Below, piece by piece: positions 7,636 to 16,140 of a stretch of DNA of 45,273 nucleotides. Source of the DNA: Candidatus Poribacteria bacterium (lineage in GTDB: Bacteria > Poribacteria > WGA-4E > WGA-3G); NCBI GenBank assembly GCA_012270865.1, contig JAAXHL010000028.1, forward strand, positions 16,850 to 62,122. Reading direction: 5' to 3'. A model generated the notes under the pieces. That model was given only the letters and a program-made list of their open reading frames with translations. It searched no databases and had not been told where the DNA came from. Position 1 is the stretch's first letter; every line of letters begins with the position of its first letter. The translations under genes and the position numbers were made by a program.

Positions 7636-10312
7636 GCTTGCGTGCCTCCCATTCTGCTTTCACTTTGTTATTTTCGACATCGGAAGGCATCGAACTTTTT
7701 GCGACCAGGGACGAGAGGTCATGCCAGTTTTTTTGAAAAATACTATGGTTCGCGTTTATGCCGTCTATAGAGGTGAGTCGATAGAAATGTTCGGCTAAAA
7801 ATGGTGTTAAGGGTGCCAATCGTTGCAGAAGTGTCGTTGTTATCTGTGAAAGTGTCATCTGTGCTGCGCGTAGCGTTTTTGTTGGACGGGATTCCAGTGT
7901 CCGAAGATAGAAGTGGAGATCGTCTTGGCAGAAGTTGGTTAACGTTTTCCACATTTCATGAAAATCCCCTGTTTGATATGCGTGCTGTATTTCCTGCAAA
8001 AGCCGCTCGGTGACGATTATTGCGAGTGTATCTATTTGACGGGTCTTATCGGTTGTCGTGTGTTCTGCCTGTTCTGTTTCTGGTGTCTGAAGTTCCGTGT
8101 GCGTCGGTGCACTTGCGAAACTGTTTTCAATCGGTTCATCAGTGTCAGCGAAATGTTGTCCGTCTTTGTCGGTTTCCGAATGAGAATCAAGGAGAAGCGG
8201 ATAGAGATAACTGCTGATCTCATCGAACAGGGCATGCAGTTGCTGGTATTGTGTTAGATGGTTTTTGGCAAGTTCTTCAAGTTGTTCGGATTTCATCTGT
8301 TTTGCGTTACTGTTAGGTGTTATAGCGATGAGGCGGACCACGTCAGCCGGATATTTGTTGAGAAATGCGTCCTCAATTTGGAGACGGCTATTAATTGAGG
8401 GTAATGTTTTAAGTTTTAGTTGCTTGAAGGGTTGACTTTCTTTAATCGGACGACTCCTGCTGAGTGAGGCGGAGATGACGCTAATCTCGGCGAGCCATTT
8501 TGTCCACTCATAATCGTCAACACTCTTTTGCGGGACAAACATGACGCTGGTGTGTCCGCCGAGCGGTTTCTTGAAGTCGGAGTTGTCGATGATTTGAAGT
8601 AGGTTGGCGAAGTGACTGTCAATAAGTGTTGCCTCTTTGCGGAAGTCGGATGAGTTACAACTTGCGCAGCGCGTATCCGTAGGTAAGAGTTCTTCGATGC
8701 TTAATCCGAACCAGAATTCAAAGCTGCGTTGGATAGAATTACGAATTGCTGTGAGTGTGTTTTTATCGGTGAGCGGTTCATCACACTGGTCACAGAGTAG
8801 GATTGGGAGTGGCATTCCCCATTGGCGTTGTGTTGAGACTTGTAGGTCTCTAAAATTATGCACGATCTTTCGGACATCACCGATATTTTTATGTTCAGTC
8901 TCGCCGTAGTTATCCCAATACTCTTGTGCTTTGAGGGAATCGGCGGTATCTTGGTTTTCTGAGATAGAGAACACCCATTTAGAGCATGGGCGAAAGACGG
9001 CGACTTCCTGGCAACGAGGACAGTGGGATTCATGTATCTCATCGTCGTCGGTTTTTAGGAGGTATCCGTATTTTTCGAGTTGTGGGACAATAAACTTTTC
9101 GGCATCAAAGAGGTATAGACCGCACAATTGCCCGGCTTCTTCGGTGAATTTGCCTGTTTCATCGAAGATGGGTATCGCACTTATCTCTAACGCTTGTGCG
9201 ATGTCGTAACTGAGTTGATGATGTGCTGGATTTAGGGGGATAACGCCGGATTTTAGGATGTGTGCCAATTCGTCAGCGGTTTCTTCAACAACGGATTCAG
9301 GTATGAGTGTAATGTTTAATTCTTTTGATGGAAAGATCGGGTGTGCTACGACGTATTGTGAGAGTTCGGTTGCGTCAATCTCTTTAACGAGTTCAGGTTG
9401 CGTGTCTTCGTTGGTGAGGTGTTTACAATAGTGTTCAAATTGTGGTGCGGCGAAAAGTAGATATTCTTCGTCGGTTTTGGTGAGCAGATAGGTTGTATCG
9501 CTTGTGATTCCGAGTTCGATCGTACCGGCGACCTCCCAGAGATGTTCTATCTGGACGCAAAATGAGACGTCAACCCCAAATTCTTCCAATCCTAAACTGA
9601 AGGGGAACTTGATGTAGCCGTTCAATACGTGTGTCGGCATCCGTAAGAGATTCGTTTCGTTAAGTGGTGCTGCGCACTTCGGACACCAGGGACTCAATTG
9701 TGGTAGGTCGTGTAGGTAGTCAGAATCACGGAGTCTGCTTATGAGTGCGATGAGTCTTGCTTCTTGGCGCGATTCGAGAGTTTTCTGTGAAGCAGCCCAA
9801 TCGGCAAAAATGCCGAGTTGATGGAGTTTCTGTTTCTGAATCCCTAATTCCTGTTTGTGCCGTGCGCGGCAGCGTTTACGAAGGACAGACGGTTTGATCG
9901 GCGATTTAGATTTCGCATCTGCGATGACGGCTTCTTCTATCCAGAAAGGATAGGTCTCCCATGCTGGCGTGTGTACGACCTGATGTCCCTGCATTAGAGA
10001 TGCTTTGAGGAAGATGTCTTGGCAGATTTTTCTACAGAGTGTATCGTGGGTGAGGGCATCAACAGAAGTGGGGATTTCGCGAAGGACGTAGGTTTCCGTT
10101 TGAGAGGCGTGGTGCTGCGAATTTGCTTTCGACGCGGCGCGGTCTGTAGATGTCGTTTTCTTATTCGGGAGCGGGAAAACATTTGTGTTTTCCCAAGTTT
10201 CCAGAACGGCATTTTCCGTTGTCCGATCCATCTGTTCCGGATTCTCTTCTGTTTTCTTGGTTTTACCGCGTTTACGTGCCGTATTCTTTGCGGAAGCGTT
10301 TTGTTTTCTCAT
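7613..10312 (-). CDS. IleRS-like pseudo-synthetase lacking catalytic motifs
   Basis: 899 residues colinear with class I isoleucyl-tRNA synthetase but stripped of its catalytic signatures. Recognisable: a helical start (ENAVLETWENTNVF), a Rossmann half with RKICQDIFLKASLMQGHQV and HTPAWETYPFWIE (family GWDCHGLPIE), WCPKC near residue 210, CPRC near 436, STQRQWGMPLP near 498 (family SRQRxWGxP), PADVVRL, and an anticodon-binding helical domain (GDFHEMWKTLTNFCQDDL, LAPLTPFLAEHFY). Missing: HIGH is replaced around residues 78-92 (REIPTSVDALTHDTL), KMSKS by a KLKTLP region, the WFDSG block by IDSHF, and the TTTPWT and GTGxVHxAPGHG editing motifs are unrecognisable. The frame is uninterrupted, so selection seems to maintain it. 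A lysine-rich tail of about 25 residues precedes the core. It sits exactly in the yggT-ileS-lspA slot. Confidence 0.8.
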   Translation of the reverse strand: MRKQNASAKNTARKRGKTKKTEENPEQMDRTTENAVLETWENTNVFPLPNKKTTSTDRAASKANSQHHASQTETYVLREIPTSVDALTHDTLCRKICQDIFLKASLMQGHQVVHTPAWETYPFWIEEAVIADAKSKSPIKPSVLRKRCRARHKQELGIQKQKLHQLGIFADWAASQKTLESRQEARLIALISRLRDSDYLHDLPQLSPWCPKCAAPLNETNLLRMPTHVLNGYIKFPFSLGLEEFGVDVSFCVQIEHLWEVAGTIELGITSDTTYLLTKTDEEYLLFAAPQFEHYCKHLTNEDTQPELVKEIDATELSQYVVAHPIFPSKELNITLIPESVVEETADELAHILKSGVIPLNPAHHQLSYDIAQALEISAIPIFDETGKFTEEAGQLCGLYLFDAEKFIVPQLEKYGYLLKTDDDEIHESHCPRCQEVAVFRPCSKWVFSISENQDTADSLKAQEYWDNYGETEHKNIGDVRKIVHNFRDLQVSTQRQWGMPLPILLCDQCDEPLTDKNTLTAIRNSIQRSFEFWFGLSIEELLPTDTRCASCNSSDFRKEATLIDSHFANLLQIIDNSDFKKPLGGHTSVMFVPQKSVDDYEWTKWLAEISVISASLSRSRPIKESQPFKQLKLKTLPSINSRLQIEDAFLNKYPADVVRLIAITPNSNAKQMKSEQLEELAKNHLTQYQQLHALFDEISSYLYPLLLDSHSETDKDGQHFADTDEPIENSFASAPTHTELQTPETEQAEHTTTDKTRQIDTLAIIVTERLLQEIQHAYQTGDFHEMWKTLTNFCQDDLHFYLRTLESRPTKTLRAAQMTLSQITTTLLQRLAPLTPFLAEHFYRLTSIDGINANHSIFQKNWHDLSSLVAKSSMPSDVENNKVKAEWEARKREYQTST

Positions 10313-10333
10313 GTTTTACGGTTGCCTATCTGT

Positions 10334-10361
10334 GAACCGCCTGTTAATTTGGAGGCGGTTC
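10334..10361. repeat. Perfect 9-bp hairpin between yggT and the IleRS-like gene
   Basis: GAACCGCCT at 10334-10342 and AGGCGGTTC at 10353-10361 form a perfect stem with a 10-base loop. In the direction of the minus-strand genes no U-run follows; in the plus direction TGTTTATTG does. It may reduce read-through from yggT into the IleRS-like gene, but this is not demonstrable from sequence. Confidence 0.45.
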
Positions 10362-10408
10362 TGTTTATTGTATGAGTCGCCTCTGTGTTTTCCGATGTAT
10401 CCATTCGT

Positions 10409-10684
10409 TTAGGACCTGAGCATGCCAGCGAGAATCTGTAAGAGAATAATGAGTATGAAAGGTGAAATGTCAATACCGAAGTTGCGCGATACTGGTCCCA
10501 GTGCCTTACGAATCGGGCTTAGAACAGGATCGACGATCCGACTTGTGTACCAATAGATCTGCTTGACAGTTGAATTTTGGGTACCGAAAACGAACCAAGA
10601 AAGTAGTGCGTTTGCGAGAACAACAAATGCATAAATGTCAAGTAGTTGTGCGATGAACCCAGCGAGGTTATGTATAGGGGGCAT
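10409..10684 (-). CDS. yggT: YggT family membrane protein
   Basis: 91-residue integral membrane protein of the YggT family. It has two hydrophobic helices (about residues 6-27, AGFIAQLLDIYAFVVLANALLSW, and about 72-90, ISPFILIILLQILAGML) flanking the family's amphipathic segment with RIVDPVLSPIRKALGP. YggT proteins are implicated in cell division or osmotic shock tolerance, and the biochemical role is unsettled. A single-repeat version of about 90 residues is usual outside Gammaproteobacteria. It follows proC and yggS in the same orientation, matching the conserved division-associated neighbourhood. Confidence 0.88.
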   Translation of the reverse strand: MPPIHNLAGFIAQLLDIYAFVVLANALLSWFVFGTQNSTVKQIYWYTSRIVDPVLSPIRKALGPVSRNFGIDISPFILIILLQILAGMLRS

Positions 10685-10708
10685 AGTTTCTGTTGTTACC
10701 TATCCGAA

Positions 10709-11542
10709 TTATGTGTTGCCGAGTTCTTTCGCTCGTTTTGTTGCAGCCAGGACGGCTTCAGCGAGCGTTGCCCGCAAGCCTCCGTGTTCTAAAGCGTGAA
10801 GTCCGGCGGCGGTTGTCCCACCGGGCGTTGTAACACGGTTCTTGAGAACCGCTGGATGTTCTTGGGTTTCAGCTAACATTTTCGCTGCACCTAAAACTGT
10901 GTGGATTGCGAGTTGTTCTGCATCTGTTCGCGGTAACCCGACATGGACACCACCATCGGCGAGTGCTTCGATGATGAGTGCGACATAAGCGGGTCCGCTT
11001 CCACTTAATCCGGTGACAGCGTCAAGATGACGTTCCTCCATGACTAACGAGGTGCCGCAGGCGTTGAAAATTTGTTGCGCGATTTTAAGGTGTTCGGCGT
11101 TCGCTTGATTGCCTGCGGTTAGCACCGATACTGCAGCGCCGACCGATGCAGCGATATTTGGCATCACCCGTACGATAGGGGGTGTCGTGTCAAAGTAAGA
11201 TTCGAGTGTCGAGGTCGTAACACCGGCTGCGATGCTGATGAGCCATTGCGGCGGGGTTGACAAACACTCCGAGACTTGTGGTAGAATGCTTGGGACAGCC
11301 ACGGGTGGCACTGCACAGAAGATGACATCTGTCTTTTCTACTAAACTTCCGATGTCGCCTGCGTCGTTGATGCCTTTTTCATCGCAGAGTTGCGCAACGA
11401 GGACGCTGTCTAAGTCAGTGACCCATATCTGCCGTGCGGGGAATACGACGTCAGCGATACTCCGCACGACGATGCCTCCCATTTTTCCGACACCTATTAC
11501 ACCTAATCGAAGGTTTTTAATTATTCCTTGCGGTTCGTTCAT
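10709..11542 (-). CDS. proC: Pyrroline-5-carboxylate reductase
   Basis: 277-residue NAD(P)H-dependent enzyme for the last step of proline synthesis. The N-terminal Rossmann domain has LGVIGVGKMGGIVV near residue 12. VIFCAVPPVAVPSIL and VRVMPNIAASVGAAVSVL (family MPNTPA) follow. The C-terminal all-helical dimerisation domain carries the signature DAVTGLSGSGPAYVALIIEA near residue 165 and TTPGGTTAAGLHALE near 240. Length is typical (about 270). Its ATG overlaps the yggS stop as ATGA, showing translational coupling. proC inserted between yggS and yggT is a common arrangement. Confidence 0.96.
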   Translation of the reverse strand: MNEPQGIIKNLRLGVIGVGKMGGIVVRSIADVVFPARQIWVTDLDSVLVAQLCDEKGINDAGDIGSLVEKTDVIFCAVPPVAVPSILPQVSECLSTPPQWLISIAAGVTTSTLESYFDTTPPIVRVMPNIAASVGAAVSVLTAGNQANAEHLKIAQQIFNACGTSLVMEERHLDAVTGLSGSGPAYVALIIEALADGGVHVGLPRTDAEQLAIHTVLGAAKMLAETQEHPAVLKNRVTTPGGTTAAGLHALEHGGLRATLAEAVLAATKRAKELGNT

Positions 11543-12243
11543 ATAGGTTGCTCGAAGATCGCTCTACCGATTCTAACGAGATTGGCACCTTCTTCTATGG
11601 CGATTTCAAAATCGTTTGTCATTCCCATAGAGAGATAGCGCATCGTAACGCCTGGGAATTGTTCGGTTTCTATCTTTTCGGATAGCGATTTCAGTAATGC
11701 GAAAGCGGGGCGGTTTTCCTCTGGTGAAGGACTGAACTGCCCCATGGTCATTAAACCGATGATATTCACAGTCGGGTACGCTTGTGCGTCTGCCATGAAT
11801 GTTAGCAAATCATCGGTATTTAAGCCGTATTTACTTGCTTCACCGGTTGTGTTCACCTGAATGAGTACATCTACCGGTTGTGTGCGTTCTTCGGATCGGC
11901 GTGCTATTTCTGCCAAGAGCCGTAGACTATCGACTGAATGAATCAGCGAGAACATCTCAAGGGCTGTTTTCACTTTATTGCGTTGTAGGTGCCCGATAAG
12001 GTGCCAGCGGAAACCTGTCTCAGGGGCTGCTATGGCATCTGTGGTGTACTTTTGCTGCGCCTCTTGTACTCGGTTTTCGCCGATGTTTTTGACACCTGCA
12101 TCAAGAATTGTTTGTATTTCTGATATTGAGCGTCCTTTTGTAACAGCGACGAGTTCTATTGAATCCGGTGTGCGGTTGCTTCGTTCCGCTGCGCGGGCGA
12201 TACGTTCGTTGACAGTGTAAAGATTATTGACAATCGGATTCAA
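11539..12243 (-). CDS. yggS: YggS family pyridoxal phosphate homeostasis protein
   Basis: 234-residue PLP-binding protein of the YggS/PROSC family, a fold-type III alanine racemase-like barrel that keeps PLP and amino-acid pools balanced. Seen: ELVAVTKGRSISEIQTIL near residue 30 (PLP lysine in VTKG), GENRVQEAQQKY, WHLIGHLQRNKVK, IQVNTTGEASKYGL, GLMTMGQF and the phosphate-binding C-terminal LSMGMTNDFEIAIEEGANLVRIGRAIF. Length is typical. It is co-transcribed with proC (4-base overlap) and lies downstream of pgeF, as in many phyla. Confidence 0.95.
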   Translation of the reverse strand: MNPIVNNLYTVNERIARAAERSNRTPDSIELVAVTKGRSISEIQTILDAGVKNIGENRVQEAQQKYTTDAIAAPETGFRWHLIGHLQRNKVKTALEMFSLIHSVDSLRLLAEIARRSEERTQPVDVLIQVNTTGEASKYGLNTDDLLTFMADAQAYPTVNIIGLMTMGQFSPSPEENRPAFALLKSLSEKIETEQFPGVTMRYLSMGMTNDFEIAIEEGANLVRIGRAIFEQPI

Positions 12244-12317
12244 TTGTGCACCTCTCGCCTTGTCCTGTGAATGTCCTCTCTTTTTTGATTCTAATATTAG
12301 TGCGATTACAAGTTTCG

Positions 12318-12599
12318 TCAGGTGTCCTGATGCTCTGCGGGTTGCGTCTCCTCGGAATTCAGCGGTTGGTTGATATGAAAGAGTATCCCGATGATGGCGA
12401 CTAATGCGGCGATGCTAATGATCCCGATACCGACGGTTATGGTATATGTTGCCTCCATATAGACTTGTGTGACTTGGACTGCGGTGCTGTTTTCGTCCAG
12501 TGTTCTCTGATACCTGTTAGGATGGAGACCTCCGAGTATGATAAAAGTAACGCCAACAAGACCGATAACAGTGGACAATATTGCAAATAGCGTGCGCAT
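12318..12599 (-). CDS. Small two-helix membrane protein
   Basis: 93 residues, no family recognised. Two hydrophobic segments, about residues 3-24 (TLFAILSTVIGLVGVTFIILGG) and about 53-77 (TITVGIGIISIAALVAIIGILF), separated by a polar loop, with a short acidic cytosolic or periplasmic tail. A plausible AAAGGAA ribosome site lies six bases before the ATG. It sits alone between pgeF and yggS, with 74 bases to yggS and 277 to pgeF, and may be read with the surrounding operon. Confidence 0.6.
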   Translation of the reverse strand: MRTLFAILSTVIGLVGVTFIILGGLHPNRYQRTLDENSTAVQVTQVYMEATYTITVGIGIISIAALVAIIGILFHINQPLNSEETQPAEHQDT

Positions 12600-12876
12600 T
12601 TACGATTCCTTTGGTATCTACCAAATTGTCGCCTAACAAAGTATTGGAATCTAACAAGCTGGAACATACAGAGAAATAACGCTACAAATTGCAGTAGAGT
12701 TACGGCTGCGGGTGGTGCTACACCTAAATCACTCAATTCGTTATTGTTGTATATTTTAATGATACCATACTTTTGGAGGGAATGCAAATTTTTCGATTGT
12801 CAGGGAAATGATTATCGGTTATCGGTGATTGGTTGTCAGCAGGTGGTTGTTAATCGGTGTGGACATCTCGAAAGGG

Positions 12877-13632
12877 TTAGTTTTTAGCGTTGAGTCTGAT
12901 GTATGAGAGCATTCTGCCTGTCTGTCCGTTTTCGGCACGATGTGAATAAAATAGGTCGGTACGACAGGCGGTGCAGAATTCAGAGACGGAGATAGAATCT
13001 GGTAGCACACCTGTTTCGATGAGTTGGTTAACATTCGTGGTTTGTAGACTTAGGTTTGTGCCGTAGGCGACAGTGCTGCCGAATTGTTCGGTGAATTGGG
13101 TGAGCAGTTCTGAGCTGACGGTATAACAGCATTTCTGGATGGAGGGTCCTAAATGAATTTGGCAGTTTTTTGGGTGTGTGCCGAAACGGGTGTTCATTTG
13201 TGTGATGGCGTTTACGGCTATTCGTGCGAATGTCCCGCGCCACCCGGCGTGGACAATGCCGATCGCGGGTGTTTCAACATCTAAGACGAAAATTGGAATA
13301 CAATCGGCTGTGAAGATACCTAACGCCACGTTGTGCCGTGCGGTGATAAGTGCGTCTGCTTCGGGGATATGTTCCGCGAGGGGTTGCGCGTCCTTATCAA
13401 TATGAACGACGGAAGCACTGTGGATTTGACGACAGGAACGCAGGTTTACTAAGCCGGTCTCTTGGAAGAGGATATTTCTGTTGGTTTCGACTGCGTTTGG
13501 GTCGTCATTGACGTGTTCGCCAAGGTTGAGGGAGGTGTATGGGGCGCGGCTGACACCACCGCCGCGTAGACTAATCCCGGCGGTGACGATACCGGATGCC
13601 TGAAGTTCCTGAATTGGGTGATAGATATTCAC
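12877..13632 (-). CDS. pgeF: Peptidoglycan editing factor PgeF (YfiH family)
   Basis: 251-residue copper/zinc-binding hydrolase of the YfiH/laccase-domain family. In E. coli PgeF removes L-Ser misincorporated in place of L-Ala in muropeptide precursors; purine nucleoside phosphorylase activity is reported for relatives. Visible: LRGGGVSRAPYTSLNLGEHVND near residue 23, CRQIHSASVVHID (metal His), GIFTADCIPIFVLD (Cys) and IGIVHAGWRGTFARI (His) near residue 130, then HLGPSIQKCCYTVSSEL. Its start overlaps the stop of the cupin gene (ATGA). The pgeF-yggS-yggT-ileS-lspA order links it to the cell envelope and division cluster. Confidence 0.93.
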   Translation of the reverse strand: MNIYHPIQELQASGIVTAGISLRGGGVSRAPYTSLNLGEHVNDDPNAVETNRNILFQETGLVNLRSCRQIHSASVVHIDKDAQPLAEHIPEADALITARHNVALGIFTADCIPIFVLDVETPAIGIVHAGWRGTFARIAVNAITQMNTRFGTHPKNCQIHLGPSIQKCCYTVSSELLTQFTEQFGSTVAYGTNLSLQTTNVNQLIETGVLPDSISVSEFCTACRTDLFYSHRAENGQTGRMLSYIRLNAKN

Positions 13633-13955
13633 GATTTGTAGTCTTCTCTCGGTGGACTAAAGATGTCAAGTGCGACGGCGGGTTCATCAAAGGCTTTCGC
13701 GCTGTGCGGGACATTGGACGGGATGAGGTATGCGTCCCCTTTTTTAAGGGTTCGGGAATCTCCGTCAATAGTGAGTTCAAATGTTCCTTCGAGTACCATT
13801 CCCATCTGTTCGTGTGGATGACTGTGTTCAGCGACGATACTATGCGGTTTGAGGTTAACGAAGGACATCATCAGTTTTTCGCCGTGAAGGGTCCGGATGC
13901 TGGCACCGTCGAATATCTCTTTTTCTGGCTGTTCGTCAATAACAAAAAATGGCAT
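13629..13955 (-). CDS. Small single-domain cupin protein
   Basis: 108-residue beta-barrel protein of the cupin superfamily. Motif 1 is EHSHPHEQMGMVLEG around residues 43-57 (two His and a Glu-equivalent as metal ligands). Motif 2 is PSNVPHSAKAF around 78-88 (the last His). Function cannot be assigned; such proteins include sugar isomerases, dioxygenases and small-molecule sensors. It is followed by pgeF with a 4-base overlap, so the two are coupled, and preceded 69 bases upstream by the zinc-ribbon gene. The conserved ligand set argues for a bound metal. Confidence 0.85.
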   Translation of the reverse strand: MPFFVIDEQPEKEIFDGASIRTLHGEKLMMSFVNLKPHSIVAEHSHPHEQMGMVLEGTFELTIDGDSRTLKKGDAYLIPSNVPHSAKAFDEPAVALDIFSPPREDYKS

Positions 13956-14024
13956 CAGTTGTGGATTTCTCCTATGTTTTACTGTGGGTAGGCTGGAAAT
14001 CTCGTCAGTGCGTCCCTGTTTTCT

Positions 14025-14798
14025 CTATGGAAACGGGATATCGGGTGTAGCCGGTTCGACGTAAAGGAGGCGTTTACAGCTTGAGCAGTAAACGAGTTTC
14101 TCATATTTCTGTGCCTCCTTGAGGGTCTGTGGTTGAATAGCGATTCTGCAGGTGCTACAGATGCCGTCTTTACCGAGTGCGATGAAACCTGCTTTCGCCC
14201 GTGCTGCGCCGGATTCGCTTGCCATTTGCGCTTTCATCCACCGGTGGTATTCGTCCCTGCGGACTTTATCGATTTTGGGTAGGAACGCTTTCCGTGCTTT
14301 CATCTTTTCATCGCGTTCTGCTTCCAATGTCTGTAGTTCCTGTCGGAGTTTTTCGGTATGGGTATCGGCTTTCTCTTTTTCTTGACTTACTTTGGTTTCG
14401 AGTTCTGCCAATTCTGCTTTCAAACGGTCATGGTCTTCCATGAGGTTCAGGAGAACGTCTTCGGTTTCTGCGTCTTTGTCGTCTAAGTATTCGATCTGTC
14501 GTTCCAAGGCGGTATAAGCCTCGTTAGACGTAACGTTTCGTTGTTCGTTTTTATATTTTTCGCGTTGCTCTGCGTTCATTTCGAGTTCAGCGTTTTTGGC
14601 GCGCTGTTCTTTTTCGACTTCCGCGAGTTCTGCTGATTTCGCTGCGGTCTGTTCTTCATTCTCGGTAACCCCCGCCTCTAATTGCGCGATCTGACGTGGG
14701 ATCTCTTGAAGTTTTTGATGGATTGACAACAGTTCGGAGTCGCGTTTTTGCAGTTGGTAGAGTAGTGCGAGCTGCTGTCTTAAAGGCTCGTTAGACAT
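14025..14798 (-). CDS. Coiled-coil C4 zinc-ribbon protein (DUF164/CdsZ-like)
   Basis: 257-residue cytosolic protein. From about residue 15 to 190 it is an almost continuous charged coiled coil. A C-terminal zinc ribbon has CSTC near residue 214 and CSSC near 238. This is the COG1579/DUF164 architecture (a relative, CdsZ in Myxococcus, acts in cell division). I selected ATG at 14798 because AAAGGAG lies ten bases upstream and it gives the family N-terminus (NEPLRQQLALLYQLQKRDSE). A frame extending to 14831 is less likely. It overlaps the tatC stop by 8 bases. Confidence 0.88.
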   Translation of the reverse strand: MSNEPLRQQLALLYQLQKRDSELLSIHQKLQEIPRQIAQLEAGVTENEEQTAAKSAELAEVEKEQRAKNAELEMNAEQREKYKNEQRNVTSNEAYTALERQIEYLDDKDAETEDVLLNLMEDHDRLKAELAELETKVSQEKEKADTHTEKLRQELQTLEAERDEKMKARKAFLPKIDKVRRDEYHRWMKAQMASESGAARAKAGFIALGKDGICSTCRIAIQPQTLKEAQKYEKLVYCSSCKRLLYVEPATPDIPFP

Positions 14799-15639
14799 AC
14801 GCTTCAGGCTCCTTTTCGACGAGGTAGGCAAAGAAAATGCCGAGTTGATATAATATGAAGAGCGGTACCGCCATGAGTAGCATTGAGGCGGGGTCCGCGG
14901 GTGTCAATAGTGCCGACATCACACAGATACCCAATAGGGCATAACTCTGTTTTTCTCGGAAGCCGCGTGCGTTAATGATTCCGATACGCGACAAAAATGC
15001 CATCACGATCGGTAGCTCGAAAGCGAGACCAAACCCTAAGATTAACTGTGTTATGAAACGGATATAGTTCTGTAAGTCCCATCTATTCGGCATATCTGGG
15101 AACAGTTCTGCGGAGAATTGTAGGACGACGGGTGTAACAATAAAGTATGCGAAGGTGGCACCGAGGATGAAGAATGTGATGATAATCAGAAAGAGCGGGA
15201 CAGCGAATCCGCGTTCCTGACGGTTCAACGCTGGGAAGACGAATGCCCAGACTTGATAAATGATTATCGGGAGTGCGAGCAAAATGCCGGTGGTAACCCC
15301 TAATTTCAAGAACGCCATGATAGCCTCCACGGGTCCGACTTTCATGAGTTCAGCGTTGACATTGGAGATTCCGGCACGCATGGTAATTGCGAAAAACCCC
15401 CATATTGATCCCTCTGAACCGACGGTCGTATCAATAGCGTTTGCGATTAGCGTGTTCATGGAGGTACTGAGTGGGAACATAATCACCTTCTCAATCGGTT
15501 TGCTAAAGGATAGACACACTACGGTAAAAGCACCGATAGCGATAGCAGAGATGATAATCCGCCGTCGGAGTTCCTCAAGATGCTCCCAGAAGGTCATTGC
15601 GACATCGGTTGATTCTGTAGCCTCAGTAGATTCCATCAT
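14791..15639 (-). CDS. tatC: Twin-arginine translocase subunit TatC
   Basis: 282-residue polytopic inner-membrane receptor for folded twin-arginine substrates. TatC hallmarks are present: MTFWEHLEELRRRIIIS near residue 15 (the conserved cytosolic N-terminal motif with Glu and Arg), six hydrophobic segments, and an expanded first periplasmic loop (about residues 50-105). FAYFIVTPVVLQF and FGLAFELPIVMAFLSRIG lie in the later helices. It follows tatA by 27 bases and overlaps the zinc-ribbon gene. Only one tatA-type gene is adjacent and no separate tatB is visible, which suggests a minimal TatAC system. Confidence 0.96.
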   Translation of the reverse strand: MMESTEATESTDVAMTFWEHLEELRRRIIISAIAIGAFTVVCLSFSKPIEKVIMFPLSTSMNTLIANAIDTTVGSEGSIWGFFAITMRAGISNVNAELMKVGPVEAIMAFLKLGVTTGILLALPIIIYQVWAFVFPALNRQERGFAVPLFLIIITFFILGATFAYFIVTPVVLQFSAELFPDMPNRWDLQNYIRFITQLILGFGLAFELPIVMAFLSRIGIINARGFREKQSYALLGICVMSALLTPADPASMLLMAVPLFILYQLGIFFAYLVEKEPEAYV

Positions 15640-15666
15640 AGTTCAGGTGGTTCCTCCGTTTAGCGA

Positions 15667-15921
15667 TTAAGAGGTTTTCGGTGGCTTGATGTTCGGGTCT
15701 GTGTCCTTATCGGTTTCGTCTGGTGGCTTGATATTCGGCTGTATATCCCTATCGATTTCATCTGCTGCCTTTGTAAGTTCATCTTGGAGTTCGTTGCCGA
15801 CACTCTTAAATTCCCGAATAGCTTTTCCGAGCGAACGTCCCATTTCCGGTAATTTTTTGGGTCCGAAAACGACGAGTGCAATCATAAGGATTACAAAGAT
15901 TTCCATTCCGCCTATTCCCAT
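15667..15921 (-). CDS. tatA: Sec-independent translocase subunit TatA/TatE
   Basis: 84-residue pore-forming component of the twin-arginine system. One N-terminal transmembrane helix (IFVILMIALVVFG) is followed by the FGPKKLPEMGRSLGKAIREF hinge and amphipathic helix that define TatA. The acidic C-terminal tail contains a repeated NIKPP...DKDTDPNIKPP unit. I place the start at the second ATG (15921), because the AGGAGG ends only one base before the first ATG (15930) but ten bases before this one. tatC follows by 27 bases. Confidence 0.94.
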   Translation of the reverse strand: MGIGGMEIFVILMIALVVFGPKKLPEMGRSLGKAIREFKSVGNELQDELTKAADEIDRDIQPNIKPPDETDKDTDPNIKPPKTS

Positions 15922-16003
15922 GCTCTTCATTCCTCCTTTAATGATATGTGGCAGTCTGTGACCATTTATAGTATATCACGGAATGGATCTATTTGCAATT
16001 ATT

Positions 16004-16070
16004 TTTTAGTTTTCAGTTGTCAGCACTCAGTACGGCGACTGCGTCGCCTTTCAGTTGTTGGGTATTCAGC
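16004..16070. repeat. TCAGTTGTCAG-type microrepeat enclosing a 6-bp hairpin
   Basis: Intergenic stretch upstream of tatA. Repeats of TTTTCAGTTGTCAGCACTCAG surround a hairpin with arms GGCGAC (16034-16039) and GTCGCC (16043-16048) and a TGC loop. The rest of the 219-base gap holds nothing gene-like. The same microrepeat type recurs at several other gaps in the window. Confidence 0.5.
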
Positions 16071-16140
16071 ATTCGGGCTTGTCCGTTTGCTTCTTGGTAG
16101 GGTGGAAAGAACGGAAGGTGGTGGTGTACAGTATTGTTTT

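Noticed and set aside
10313..10408. T-box or other riboswitch upstream of the IleRS-like gene
   Set aside because: The gap is only 96 bases and contains a single 9-bp hairpin; no T-box sequence or specifier-loop arrangement can be seen.
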